Below, piece by piece: positions 1 to 10,650 of a stretch of DNA of 64,000 bases (positions are counted from its first letter, which is position 1; each line of letters opens with the position of its first letter). A program made the position numbers and the translations under genes. A model generated the notes under the pieces. The model saw nothing but the letters and a program-made list of their open reading frames with translations, made no database searches and had not been told where the DNA came from. Source of the DNA: Chloranthus sessilifolius (lineage: Eukaryota > Streptophyta > Magnoliopsida > Chloranthales > Chloranthaceae); the NCBI GenBank assembly GCA_021018995.1, contig CM037585.1, forward strand, positions 122,106,831 to 122,170,830. The letters are read 5' to 3'.

Positions 1-289
1 TTTGTAACTCGTAAATGTGTTCAAAAATTGTTGGCCTCACTGAAATATTGGCCAAAAGAGCCCCGGAAGCTTGTACTTCAATGTTTGCATCATACAATGA
101 TAGGTCTTCAAACAATTTCCACCTGTATATTCCCATCACAAGGCTAGCTAACTGAGCCGAACCCTTACGACTCAAAGCATCTGCTACCACATTAGCCTTG
201 CTTGGGTGATATTGAATGGAGCAATCATAATCTTTGAGGAACTCCATCCACCTTCGCTGCCTCATATTCAGTTCTTTCTATGTGAATAA

Positions 290-1723
290 CTATCTGAGGC
301 TCTTATGGTCAGTGAAGATCTCAAAGGTCTCCCCATATAAATAGTGTTTGCAGATCTTTAATGCGAATATAATCGTTGTTAGTTCAAGGTCATGGGTTGG
401 GTAATTCTTCTTGTGATCTTTCAACTGCCTCGACCCATAAGCAATGACCTTCTTGTATTGGTTGAGCAAACAGCCTAACCTATTATGAGAAGCATCGCTA
501 TAAATCACAAAACCCCCACTGTCTGAAGGAATTGCAAGTACTGGAGCTGAAGTAAGCCGCTTCTTGAGTTCTCGGAAGCTTGCTTCGCATGCATCATTCT
601 ACTCGAACCTCACATCCTTCCGTGTGAGTCTCGTTAACAACCCCGATATCTTTGAAAATCCCTCCACAAAACACCTATAATACCCAGCCAAACCAAGGAA
701 ACTACGAATGTCGGTCACCGTCTTGGGTTGTTCTGACTGCATTACGGCCTCGATCTTAGCTGGATCCACCGTGACACCCTCTTTTGAGACGACATGTCCC
801 AAAAGGCTAACCTTCTCCAACCAAAACTCGCACTTACTGAGCTTGACATACAGTTTATGTTCACGCAAAGTTTGCAGAGCTGTTCTCAAGTGTTCTTCAT
901 GATCCTTCTTTGATTTAGGGTAGATCAGGATATCGTCGACGAATACGACAACGCAAGAATCTAGGTATAGTTTAAACACCCAATTCATCAAATCTATAAA
1001 TGATGTTGGTGCATTCGTCAATTCAAACGGCATCACTAAAAACTTGTAGTGTCTGTATCTCGTCCTAAAAGTAGTCTTTTGGACGTCCTCTGCCTTGACT
1101 CTTAGTTGATGATATCCAGAATGTAGATCAATCTTAGAAAAATATCTTGCCATTTGTAGCTGGTCAAACAAATCGTCTATTCTTGGCAATGGATATCTGT
1201 TCTTTATAGTGAGTTTGTTTAACTGGCGATAGTCAATGCACAACCTCATTGACCCATCCTTTTTCTTTACAAACAAGACCAGTGCTCCCCAAGGAGACAC
1301 ACTCAGTCTTACAAACCCCTTGTCTAAGAGCTCTTGCAACTGCTCTTTCAATTCCTTCAACTCGGCCGGGGCCATCCTATATGGTGCTTTCGAAACTGGC
1401 TCCGTTCCAGGTGCCAAGTCGATGGCGAACTCCACCTCTCTATCCGGAGGTAGTCCTGGTAATTCCTCTGGAAAGATGTCATCGAATTCGCATACCACTG
1501 CGATCTCAGAAACAATGTTCTTCCCTTCTTTGTCCTCTTTCAAGAATGCCAAGTACCCACTGCATCCACTTCTAATCAGACGCTCGGCTTTAATGGCGGA
1601 CACAAGTGGCAAAAACTTGGTTCTCACCCCTATGAATCGAAATGATCTTTTTGTATTTGGCCTAAATATAACAACCTTATTCTTACAATCGACTGTTGCA
1701 CAGTGTTGTGACAACCAGTCCAT
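290..1723 (-). pseudogene. gypsy pol fragment: reverse transcriptase and RNase H start
   Basis: Fossil part of the element at the left edge. Visible RT landmarks include the stretch around [17 protein letters not shown], the fingers/palm segment [11 protein letters not shown] and the catalytic block FVDDILIYP. After these comes the connection to RNase H with the [12 protein letters not shown] block typical of Ty3/gypsy. The RNase H beginning ([11 protein letters not shown]) lies at about 290-508. The region is broken and should not be taken as a host gene. The long reading frame on the opposite strand at 1236-1937 is a shadow of it. Confidence 0.9.
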
Positions 1724-1840
1724 GCCAAGGATAACGTCGAATCCTTACATGTCTAATAGAATCAAATTTGCGGGTAACTCAAAGATATCCCCATCTCTAA
1801 TGGCTACTATCATCGACTTACAGACTAAGTCTGTATCAAC

Positions 1841-2461
1841 CTATTTTCCCATTGGGATAGACACTACCAGGTCAAAATCCAAAGTCTCTGGCTTAACTTT
1901 CATCTTTCTTGCAAATCGAGGAGTGACAAAGGAATGAGTAGACCCTGGGTCTATCAACACTCTGGCCACGTACGCTACCTCACTCGCTTTCCCATATACA
2001 TCTAAGGTACCTATAAGGTACACACATTTCAACATTTGTTTCATGTAGCATAGTGATACGGTAAATAAGATCAATTATTTTCACAATAGAATCTAAATAA
2101 AAGTACCTTCGCTATCTAAAACATAATTTTCCAGCACCCGTAAGAAAATGAATAATTTAATCCAAGTAAAGCTCACCTTGTATAACATCATTGGAATTAT
2201 GGGCATCCTGAACCGTAACTGCATAGGCCCTTCCTTGTACGACCGGCTTCTTTGTTTGAATCGGTCTGGGTGCAGAAACAAAGTCGTTCTTCCCTTATTC
2301 ATCTCCGGACAATCCCGAATCACATGGCCGATCTTTCCACATTTATAGCACCCCTTCATTCCCCGTCTATAGTCAACTATTCTGTGAGACTTGCCACACT
2401 TGGCACAAGTCTCATTCGGTGTAGAAGAGGCTGCTCGTGAGAAGCCTTGAGTACTGGACAC
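1841..2461 (-). pseudogene. gypsy protease and gag zinc-knuckle fragments
   Basis: Fossil part of the same element. The retroviral-type aspartic protease core VLIDPGSTHSFVTPRFA is near 1925-1975. Upstream in the element's direction, near 2300-2360, is one CCHC zinc knuckle preceded by a second Cys-rich stretch (CAKCGKSHR). The order gag knuckle then protease is as expected for Ty3/gypsy. The element is broken. Confidence 0.85.
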
Positions 2462-2649
2462 TCCTGTGGTGCCAGTAGGGTTCTCATATCAGATCGGCCT
2501 AGCCAATGTAGATACAGGTGGCTTCAAAAAGTTTGTATATGTAATCTGTCTAGGGAGTGGAGCAGGTGCTCTAAACCTCGACTTTTATTGCCCGAGTCAT
2601 AGTCACCCACTCTCCCTTGGAAGGTTCTTCCTCCATCCTGTTGATTCCT

Positions 2650-3489
2650 TCATTTGTATATGTCGTATATATCCCTTTCAGCCATTATAGCTTTCCCCAT
2701 CACATCCGAATAGCTTTCAAGTTCAAAAATCGACACTCGCTCATGGATGTTCGGCCTTAAACCTTCCTCAAATTTGGCTGCCTTCATGTTTTCTGTGGAT
2801 ACTAATTCTGGTGCGAATCGTAACAAGCGTGTAAAGTCCACACCATATTCTCGCACAGGCATGCTTCCTTGCTACAGATTTGTAAATTTTCTTCTCATCT
2901 GCACTCTTACCTGTTTGGGGAAATACTCTCGGTTGAACTCCCTAACAAAATCTGCCCAAGTCCATAGGCGGTGGGGGTGCTCAACTTCTCTTCTCCTCAA
3001 TGTCGATTTCCACCAGGGATCGACATCTCCCTCGAGCTGGAAGGAAGCCCAGCCTACCTTCTCGTTCTCTGTACCCTGTAACCTATCCAGAAGCTTTTCC
3101 ATCTGGTTTAGCCATTTTTCAACTTCCAATGGATCTGTCTATCGATAGAAGCAAGGAGGTCTCAATCTCCTAAAATCTACAAATGAAGAGGGCAACAATG
3201 CCGGAGCAGGTGGTGGCGGAGGCTGATGACTAGCGACATTATTAGCTGCCATCAATGTCGTCTGCTCGGCCAGTAACGCAGTTTGTTGCATTTGTTGGAC
3301 CATCGCAGCAGCCATAGCCTCCATGGCTAATGCGATACTATTCGTTGCATCACCTCTCCGATCCTCCCTCTCATGAGGATTTTTTTGGTCTCTACTAGAC
3401 CCTGCTTGAAATTCTTCTCCACCTCTCTGACTTCTATTCTGACGACCTCTAGGTCGACCCCTCCTCCCAGAAGACATCACGTTCTGCAC
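2650..3489 (-). pseudogene. gypsy gag fragment
   Basis: Fossil gag. It starts with a basic Arg/Gly-rich segment (SSGRRGRPRGRQNRSQRGG), then a Met/Gln-rich and Pro-rich linker. The retrotransposon gag core follows (WASFQLEGDVDPWW, then FVREFNREYFP), which is the usual gag signature of plant chromoviruses. It lies 80-90 bases inside the primer site of the 5' LTR, as expected. The element is broken. Confidence 0.88.
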
Positions 3490-3567
3490 ATGAAACTAGA
3501 GTTTCATTAGCAGTAGGTCCCTTCACTCTGACAACATTTATAACTTGTCAGAAAATTTTAAAGAAAA

Positions 3568-3580
3568 GGCTCTGATACCA
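3568..3580 (-). promoter_or_regulatory. primer binding site for tRNA-iMet
   Basis: Read on the minus strand this is TGGTATCAGAGCC, the complement of the initiator-Met tRNA 3' end used by most plant LTR retrotransposons. It sits two bases inside the LTR edge at 3583. It fixes the element's orientation and the LTR border. Confidence 0.92.
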
Positions 3581-3582
3581 AC

Positions 3583-5887
3583 TGTGATAGCCTAGATTTT
3601 GGCACCCCAAAACTCGTGCCATCAGCACGAACCTCGAGGCCGTGCCCCAAATAGTAAGCGGAATACTTGGTACAATCCCACAACCATAGTCAAAACATAA
3701 ACCAAACTAAAGTAGAATAAATCTCCAGTTATACTATTTAACGCCAAAACAAGTACTTAAAAGATCGTTCTAATCCCATGCTCTTGCATGGGCAAAAGAA
3801 CCAACCCGAACCATCAGTGCCGAAACTACGGTCACCCTAGATGTTTCAGCAAAAAAATATTACATGAACCATTATCCTTACAAAATATGGCTAGATGTAT
3901 CAAGCCAAAAATATCTCTCTCAAAATAACGTCAAAGTACGCAGAGGGTCTTCTAGAAGAACCTCTTAGGAGGGGGCTTAGACTCCTCCCCTGGTATATAA
4001 TCTGAGTCCTCAAGATTGACCTCTCCAGAAGCAGCTCCTAATATAGCACCTATGACATATAGTCAAAGGGTGAGCTACATCCTAGCTCAATAGGGACAAT
4101 ATCTGAACGAGTGCATCTTTTTTACTCACATATTTATCATGACAGAAATAAAGAATGAATTCATTAATGTAATTTATTTAAAACAGTTTGAGATGAAAGA
4201 AAATAAATAAATTACTTTTATTACTCTACTCATGACATCAAACGTAAATTGTTCTTGTGATTGTAATCAGGCTGGTCTCATGACTTAAATGCTTAACTTA
4301 AATAATCCCCAAGCAATATAGCATCGAGCCCTGATAGAATATCCTCAATCGTCGTCTAATCAGACTATTTTTCAAGTATCCTGACCCATGCTCCTTTCTC
4401 ATAGGCAACGGGCACATTACTATACATCCTTGAGATGCCTACTGATGTACGGATTGGCCGCCGTACCGGTCACGGATGTCCTGCCGAGTCAGTCACGGGT
4501 ATACCGCCTCGTCGGTTGGGCATTCATCGTATAATTGTGCTAAACACATATCAATTTACAACCTGTTCAATCTCATTGATGGTCCATCTTATAACTTAGA
4601 TCTTTCTATCCACCACACATCCCTGGGATGTTGCACATTCTGATGCATCCTTCAGATGCATAATGTACATATGCATCCCTGGGATGGCTCATATATTACG
4701 CTCATTGTTTCTACTCTTTTTAACCGTGTACGCACACATGCCGTACTTTCATGTTTTTACTCATAGCATTACTAACACAAAAATTTACACTAAGCTTTAA
4801 TGAATATGCATCTTTAATTTCACTACATACATGTTCTCGTAATTGAGGGTATAAGTTCAGATATTTCCCAACCTCTCACTTGATTTCTATCCACGGATCC
4901 TTCAATCCGAGCCATACTCAACCATCATTATGTTTGGTATAACTAAGCCTGGCCAAACATATATAACCCATCACTATAATTGTAAAAACATTGGGTTAGA
5001 ATGCTAACCCCAACAAAAGAACAGTTCATATGAAAAGAAAAAAAAACCCCACAAAACATGAATTTATCCAAATCGATCGAACGAATTTATTTCGTTCAAT
5101 CGATTTCCTCATAAATCCAATTTATCTCATTTTATCCCTTGGCAAACCGATTGAACGATTTTTAAATCGTTCACACGGTTCTCAAATCGATCGAATGATT
5201 TCTTCAGAACTCACTTTTCACCTTATTTTCTCATTGGTCAAAATCAACGGAACGAAATCTAATTTCGTTCGATCGATTTTGCCCATTCTCATATCTGAAT
5301 GCGTTCTTTCCTCTAAAACTCATTTCATCGTCATCTATCCGTTTATCATCTCTTCCCATAGATAATCTCTTAGATTCATCACTTGGGAACTAAAATTTGC
5401 TTAAAAATAGTAGGGTATACCATCTCTACTGGTTGGATCCCTTGATCCAAAGCTTTAGCTACACTTGGGTTTCTCAAACCCCTAAATCTCGAATCGTCCG
5501 TCGATACCGAGCTCGATTTGCTAGATTTCCGATTCTAATCACTCGTATTGAATGCCCAATCCTAGATTTCACAATCAGATCTCCCTCTCATTTACTCTCT
5601 TTCAATTTCTCTCAACCACTCAATCTAAGAGAAATAAATTCTCTTTCCCTTCCTTATAACCTAAATTTTATATTAGGTGTTAAACCCCATATAGCTAACT
5701 AATGTGAGTGTGTGTATACATATGGATACCTAGTTCAGTTAAGGGGTCTCTATCATACACCACATCCCACATGTGCTCTACTAAGTCAACAAGGTCCATG
5801 TTGACCCGACCAAACATGTGAATAGGCGATCCGCTTCCCGAGGTGCACTATTTAAGCACGAAATTTCCAAATTTTCAAGACGTTACA
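3583..5887 (-). repeat. 5' LTR of the left-edge gypsy element (2.3 kb)
   Basis: The LTR begins TGTGATAGCC and ends GACGTTACA on the + strand, giving the canonical TG...CA ends. It contains the CpG-rich block around 4450-4525 (GTACCGGTCACGG, then GTCACGGGTATACCG) and a cluster of TCGATCGA-like motifs at about 5070-5280. Both features recur in the solo LTRs at 6593-8994 and 15319-17730. Small open frames inside it are not taken as genes. Confidence 0.9.
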
Positions 5888-6424
5888 ATAAGGGTGAAAC
5901 TTGATTTCTTTTTCTAGCGGAATGTTGAATTTCATACAAGCTTAATGAATTTCACAGTTAAAGGCTGTCTAGAAAGGTTCGTATCATTAAGTAGATATCT
6001 GAACCATGGTTCAAAATTCCACCTGGAACGTTCTGGTTCTGGCCTGGACCCGAGCGGTATTGACCTAAATACCCCCCCCCCTCTCCCATCTCTCTAATTT
6101 CCACCTCTCTATCGCTCGGAAATTTCAAATTTTCAATAATTCGGGGAAGAATTTTCAAAATTCCGAACTGAAATTTGAAAATTCCTCCCGGTAATTTCCC
6201 AATGATTCAAAAAAGGTCCCACTTGAAGTGGCAACATATAAATGCCCGAAAGCTCATCCCCTTTATTTTCTCTTCTCTCTACCTCCCCCCTTCGCTAGTT
6301 GGGACCCTACCTCCTTAAATCTAGCCTCATTCAACGAGATTTTGGCAGATAATCAACATAAATCCACTGGAAATATCGTATTTATTATTGTTTATGTCAG
6401 TGTATGAAAATAATTGATCAAATA
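5888..6424. other. no gene seen; MITE-like debris
   Basis: Contains a palindromic ccatggttcaaaattcc motif near 6005 resembling the hAT-like MITE ends seen elsewhere, a C-run at about 6068-6079, and several imperfect copies of AAATTTTCAAAATTCC near 6120-6190. I cannot define element borders here. Confidence 0.4.
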
Positions 6425-9284
6425 CAGACGTAAGTATCGTGTAAAAGCTTAAAACTTAGCAAAAAATGAGGTCACCATCATGGGTCAAAATACAGGCGAT
6501 ATTGGTACATACTGGTATCAGTGGCTAGCGGTAGATGACACGTATCATTTGTAAAAACTTAAAACTTAGCAAAAAAAAGAGGTCACCATCATTGTGACAG
6601 CCCGAAATTCAGTGCCCCGAAACCCGTGACGTCGGTGGGTTGACGCTAAGGCCGAGCCCGGGAATGGATCACATAACGTCACAACATGCGCCACGGAATC
6701 TAAGCAGAACCAATTCCAACTCGTAGCATAAGCAAAATAAGTATTTTTAGTGTTCAATCCCAAAAACCCAAAAATAAATGGTTCTAATAACACAAAAAGC
6801 CTATGGGAAAAGAACCATTGAAAACCACTGGTAAGGACTCTTCCTTACCGAGCATGGTTCAACAAAATTAATCATTTACATCGTACAGAAGTCATCTCTC
6901 TCTCCTTATCCAAAACAAAGCAAAATTTAATACATAACTCAGGGCTGGACCTACCCAGGTCTAGCACAAATGAAACAATCCTCGGGATGGGGCTCCTCAA
7001 GGTCTTCGTCAGGGGAGTAGTCCGGATCTTCCTTCTCCAGAATCTCTGCCTCAACACCTTCACCTGAACCTGTGACATTTATAAAGGAATGAGCTTCATC
7101 CAAGCTCAGTAGGGATAAGCTCATAACATGCTTATCTTAACATTAAACATATATCTTATGGCATAATGTAAACAAAATTACTCTGAACACATGCAAGGTG
7201 ATGAATCTCACAATCTCGGCACACACACATGCGATGCTAATGAAATCATGACATGCTCACATCTCTACTCCGACACAAGAAAGAAGAAAACTTAAAGGTG
7301 TTTTACTTAAAGTACTAGAATGAGTAAACTATAGCCTCAAGCCCCCGATGAAATACCCACCATCGTCACTCACATGAGTTATTTGCACATAAATCCAAGG
7401 TCCTGTAGAGTTGGACACTTGGCCGAACACATATTCACCGTTATACGGTAGGAATCACAAAGCACATATCACAAAGGGTGTACGGATTAGTCGCCGTACC
7501 GGTCACGGATATCCTGCCGCGTCAGTCACGGTTATACCGCTGCGTCGGTCGGGTATTCACATAACCTTAAATCGAAACTGCATACATATAGCTTATCACC
7601 GTGTGAAGTGATAATTAATTTATATCGAAAATCGGAAAGAAGTACGAAGATTGCACATACACATATTGCATGGATTTCAAAGATTTCATAAGTTCATATA
7701 ATTTTGAATATTTCGCGCACGTGTCTTATCTCTTCAAAATGCGTAAGTGGAAATCACATAACTGAATCGAAGAACATATCATAACATAACACACATGCTT
7801 ATGAAACGATGCACATGATACAAGGATTTCCCTACCTCACAGATTAGACCCGTGCGTGTTCAAGCCTTCACAAAGTTGGGTTCTTCTTACTCATGAGGCT
7901 CACCTAAACATGATCATTTTCATTCATTAGAATGAGGCAAAACACACTGTCAAAAGTCCCCGTGAAATCTCACAGTCAAAACTCACCAAATGCATAAATC
8001 TGGGAATTTCGATCGGTCGACCACTTCTAGAATTACCAAATATACTCTCATTCGATCGGACAAATTTTCTAATCAATCGAACGAAAGTAATTCGATCAAT
8101 CGAAACAAAATTCGATCGGTTGAATTCCACAAAAGGTATTTTACCTGAACCCAGTTCGATCGGACGAATCCCAATTCGTTTGATCGAAATTTCATAATTC
8201 GATCGATAGAAATTAAATTTGATCGGTCAAATTCTCACAACAGAATTCTAATGTTCTGTTTCTATACGAATCGATCGATCGAACTACAGGGTCGATCGAT
8301 CAAAATATTTTCGTTCGATCGAAATCACTTTCGATCGAACGAATTTCTCAGGATATCATCTCTTCCCATTTTTTAATTCCATTTTGATCGATCGAACAGG
8401 GATTCGATCGATTGAAATGAGCAGATTTTGCTCATTTTTGGGTTTTTCACCCCCGATCTCTTCTCACTTTGAATCGATCTCATTTTCTTGAGATTCTCAT
8501 AAGGACACGCACTAATTTAACTCTACACTACAAATCTAAAACAGATATTCACACTCCTCACCTGGATTCAAGCAAATCCTCTTCCTTGCTTTAAGATGAG
8601 TCAGGGTTCACTAAGCGGCCGTAATTCTTTCCGATCTCCAATTAATCCGTCGTTGCATTGGTGATGAATGAATCAATCGCACAATGGTGAGCTTTCAACC
8701 TTAAGTTTCACCCTCTTTCATCTTAACTCTCATTCACAAGCATTTAATACACAATTAAATGCCCTGGGTTTTCTTTTATACTCTAGCTCTTCCATTTGAG
8801 TGTAAAACAGCTACACTTAAGGGACGTGTGTGAGGGTTTCAGGCTCCCACATCCAGTCTACATAAGATCAATCCGGTCCTTTGGATTTGATCTATAGACA
8901 TTACATCATTGTTAAAGGGGGTCCTCGGTGCATGATCCGTCGGCACACGCACCGAGTCTTACAGATCATGGCCCAAAAAGGTTGGGATGTTACAATCATG
9001 GGTCAAAATACGGGCGATACCGGTACATGACACGTATCGTTTGTAAAAGCTTAAAACTTAGCAAAAAAAAGAAATCACCATCATGGGTCAAAATACGGGC
9101 GATACCGGTACGTACCGGTTTCAGTGGCCGTACATGATACGTATCGTTTGTACCGCTGGCCTATGCCTAATTTTTTTTTTCATTGTTTCGCCGATACATT
9201 CAATGTATCGGTGATACCGGTGCAATACATATCGGTTTTGAGGGTGATGATACGATACGAAAAACCAAGATTTGGACCCATGGT
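6425..9284. repeat. tandem hAT-like MITE units (CATGGGTCAAAATAC), split by a solo LTR
   Basis: Units of roughly 110 bp share the segment from CATGGGTCAAAATAC through ggcgataccggtac, gacacgtatcgtttgtaaaa and cttaaaacttagcaaaaaa to aggtcaccatcat. Pieces are seen at about 6425-6475, 6478-6592, 8995-9080 and 9081-9284. The last unit looks complete: it starts ATGGGTCAAAATAC and ends GATTTGGACCCATGG, with TCACCATC on its left and TTACCATC on its right as an imperfect 8-base target duplication. The solo LTR at 6593-8994 landed inside the array. Confidence 0.65.
6593..8994 (-). mobile_element. solo LTR of a Ty3/gypsy element, target duplication ATCAT
   Basis: Fossil. The LTR runs from TGTGACAGCCCG to GGGATGTTACA and is flanked on both sides by ATCAT (6588-6592 and 8995-8999). 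No internal region is present, so it arose by LTR-LTR recombination after insertion. It belongs to the same broad family as the LTRs at 3583 and 15319 but is clearly diverged. It keeps the CpG-rich block (7480-7558) and has the densest TCGATCGA motif cluster (about 8000-8420). At 2402 bp it is as long as its relatives. Confidence 0.93.
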
Positions 9285-9299
9285 TACCATCGTTAATTT

Positions 9300-9476
9300 T
9301 TAAAAACATATATTTTTTTTCTAGAATTTTTGTGATTTGTTAATTTAAAAAAAATTGTACCAGCGAAACATCGGCCAATGTTCTGCCCAAATTTTCAAAA
9401 TTCCACTTGGAATTTTGCAATTTTCCGTTTTGGGGACTGAACGGAACATTGCCGGAATCTGGGAATTTGAACCATG
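9300..9476. repeat. remnant MITE with inverted segments
   Basis: The segment gttctgcccaaattttcaaa near 9380 and the segment ending gggaatttgaaccatg at 9476 look like inverted parts of a small element, resembling the piece at 6005. No target duplication was recognised. Confidence 0.35.
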
Positions 9477-10650
9477 AGCTGAACCATAGTTTCAGGAAAA
9501 ACACCTGCAGAGGGGAAATGTGATGTTGATTCATTTTAATTGGGTTTCTGCTATTTGTTCGAGTATCTCGAAAATGCTGCGAATGTTGACATATTTTCTA
9601 GATAATGCAGGAGAAAGGAATGTGAAACATTGATCCATTATGGGGAAAATATTGGGAAGGTGATTAGGACCATGGGTCAAAATACCGAAAAACCGGTACG
9701 TATTGTCCTGAGCTCGAGGACGATACGTATCGGGTATCGTCCGATACATTGAATGTATCGGTTTGATACATTGAATTTATTTTTTTCAAAAAAGTCCCGA
9801 AAAATACTAAAAAAATCAGGCAAATAAATTTAATGAATTTCTATATATTTCAACTTTTTTTAAAATTTATTTAAAGTTTACTTGATGCATATTTTATAAT
9901 TTTATCAACGCATACCCTAAATTACATTGTACACATGACTCATGATCGAAATTAAAAGGTATATTGCAATGTAAAACTTACTTTAAACCACATTGAATTT
10001 CGTGGTGGTTCTTGACCCTCGTGATCATCATCATCGATGCGCAAGCTGAACCATAGTTTTAGGAAAAACACATGCAAAGGGGAAATGCGATGTTGATTCA
10101 TTTTAATCGAGTTTCTGCTATTTGTTCGAGTATCTCGAAAATGCTACGAATGTTGACATATTTTTTAGATAAAGCAGGAGAAAGGAATGTTAAACATTGA
10201 TACATTATGGGGAAAACATTAGGAAAGTGATTAGGACCATGGGTAAAAACACCGAAAAATCGGTACGTATTGTCTTGACCTCCAGGACGATACGTATCAG
10301 GTATCGTCCGATATATTCAATGTATCGACTATACATTGAATGTATCGGTGATACATTGAATGTATTGGTTTGATATATTGAATTTATTTTTTTTCAAAAA
10401 AGTCCTGAAAAATACTAAAAAAATTAGGAAAATAAATTTAATGATTTTCTATATATTTCAACTTTTTTTTAAATTTATTTAGGGCTTATTTGATGCATAT
10501 TTTATAATTTTATCAACGCATAACCTAAATTACATTGTACATTACTCATGATCAAAATTAAAAGGTATATTGCAATGAAAAACATACTTTAAAGCCACAT
10601 TGAATTTCGTGGTGGTTCTTGACCCTCGTGATCATCATTGGTGCACGAGC
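9477..10650. repeat. tandem duplication (about 567 bp) across the 3' end of the minus-strand hAT element
   Basis: Unit 1 (about 9477-10043) and unit 2 (about 10044-10650) align over their whole length: gaaccatag at 9481 pairs with 10048, and ttagatttcgtggtgg-type sequence before 10020 pairs with that before 10620. Each unit holds about 190 bp of flanking DNA, the hAT end CCATGGGTCAAAAT or its variant (9670 and 10237), and the hAT 3' non-coding tail with repeated gatacgtatcgg. The sequence just outside each end is ATTAGGAC, the presumed 8-base target site. Confidence 0.8.

Larger units (their letters stand above)
1..5887 (-). mobile_element. Ty3/gypsy LTR retrotransposon, minus strand, cut by the left window edge
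   Basis: Fossil chromovirus-like Ty3/gypsy element. In its own 5' to 3' direction it has the 5' LTR (3583-5887), a primer site, gag, a zinc knuckle of the CCHC type (CYKCGKIGHVIRDC, near 2345), an aspartic protease (DPGSTHSF, near 1950), reverse transcriptase and the start of RNase H (DASHNRLG, near 490). Integrase and the 3' LTR would lie left of base 1, so target duplication and LTR-based age cannot be judged. The coding region is broken in several places. The two solo LTRs at 6593 and 15319 are relatives of its LTR and have the same orientation. Domain recognition is sure; the lineage within gypsy is inferred from domain style only. Confidence 0.93.

Noticed and set aside
1236-1937. Long + strand open frame opposite the left-edge gypsy element
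   Set aside because: It is antisense to clear retrotransposon coding and has no domain of its own.
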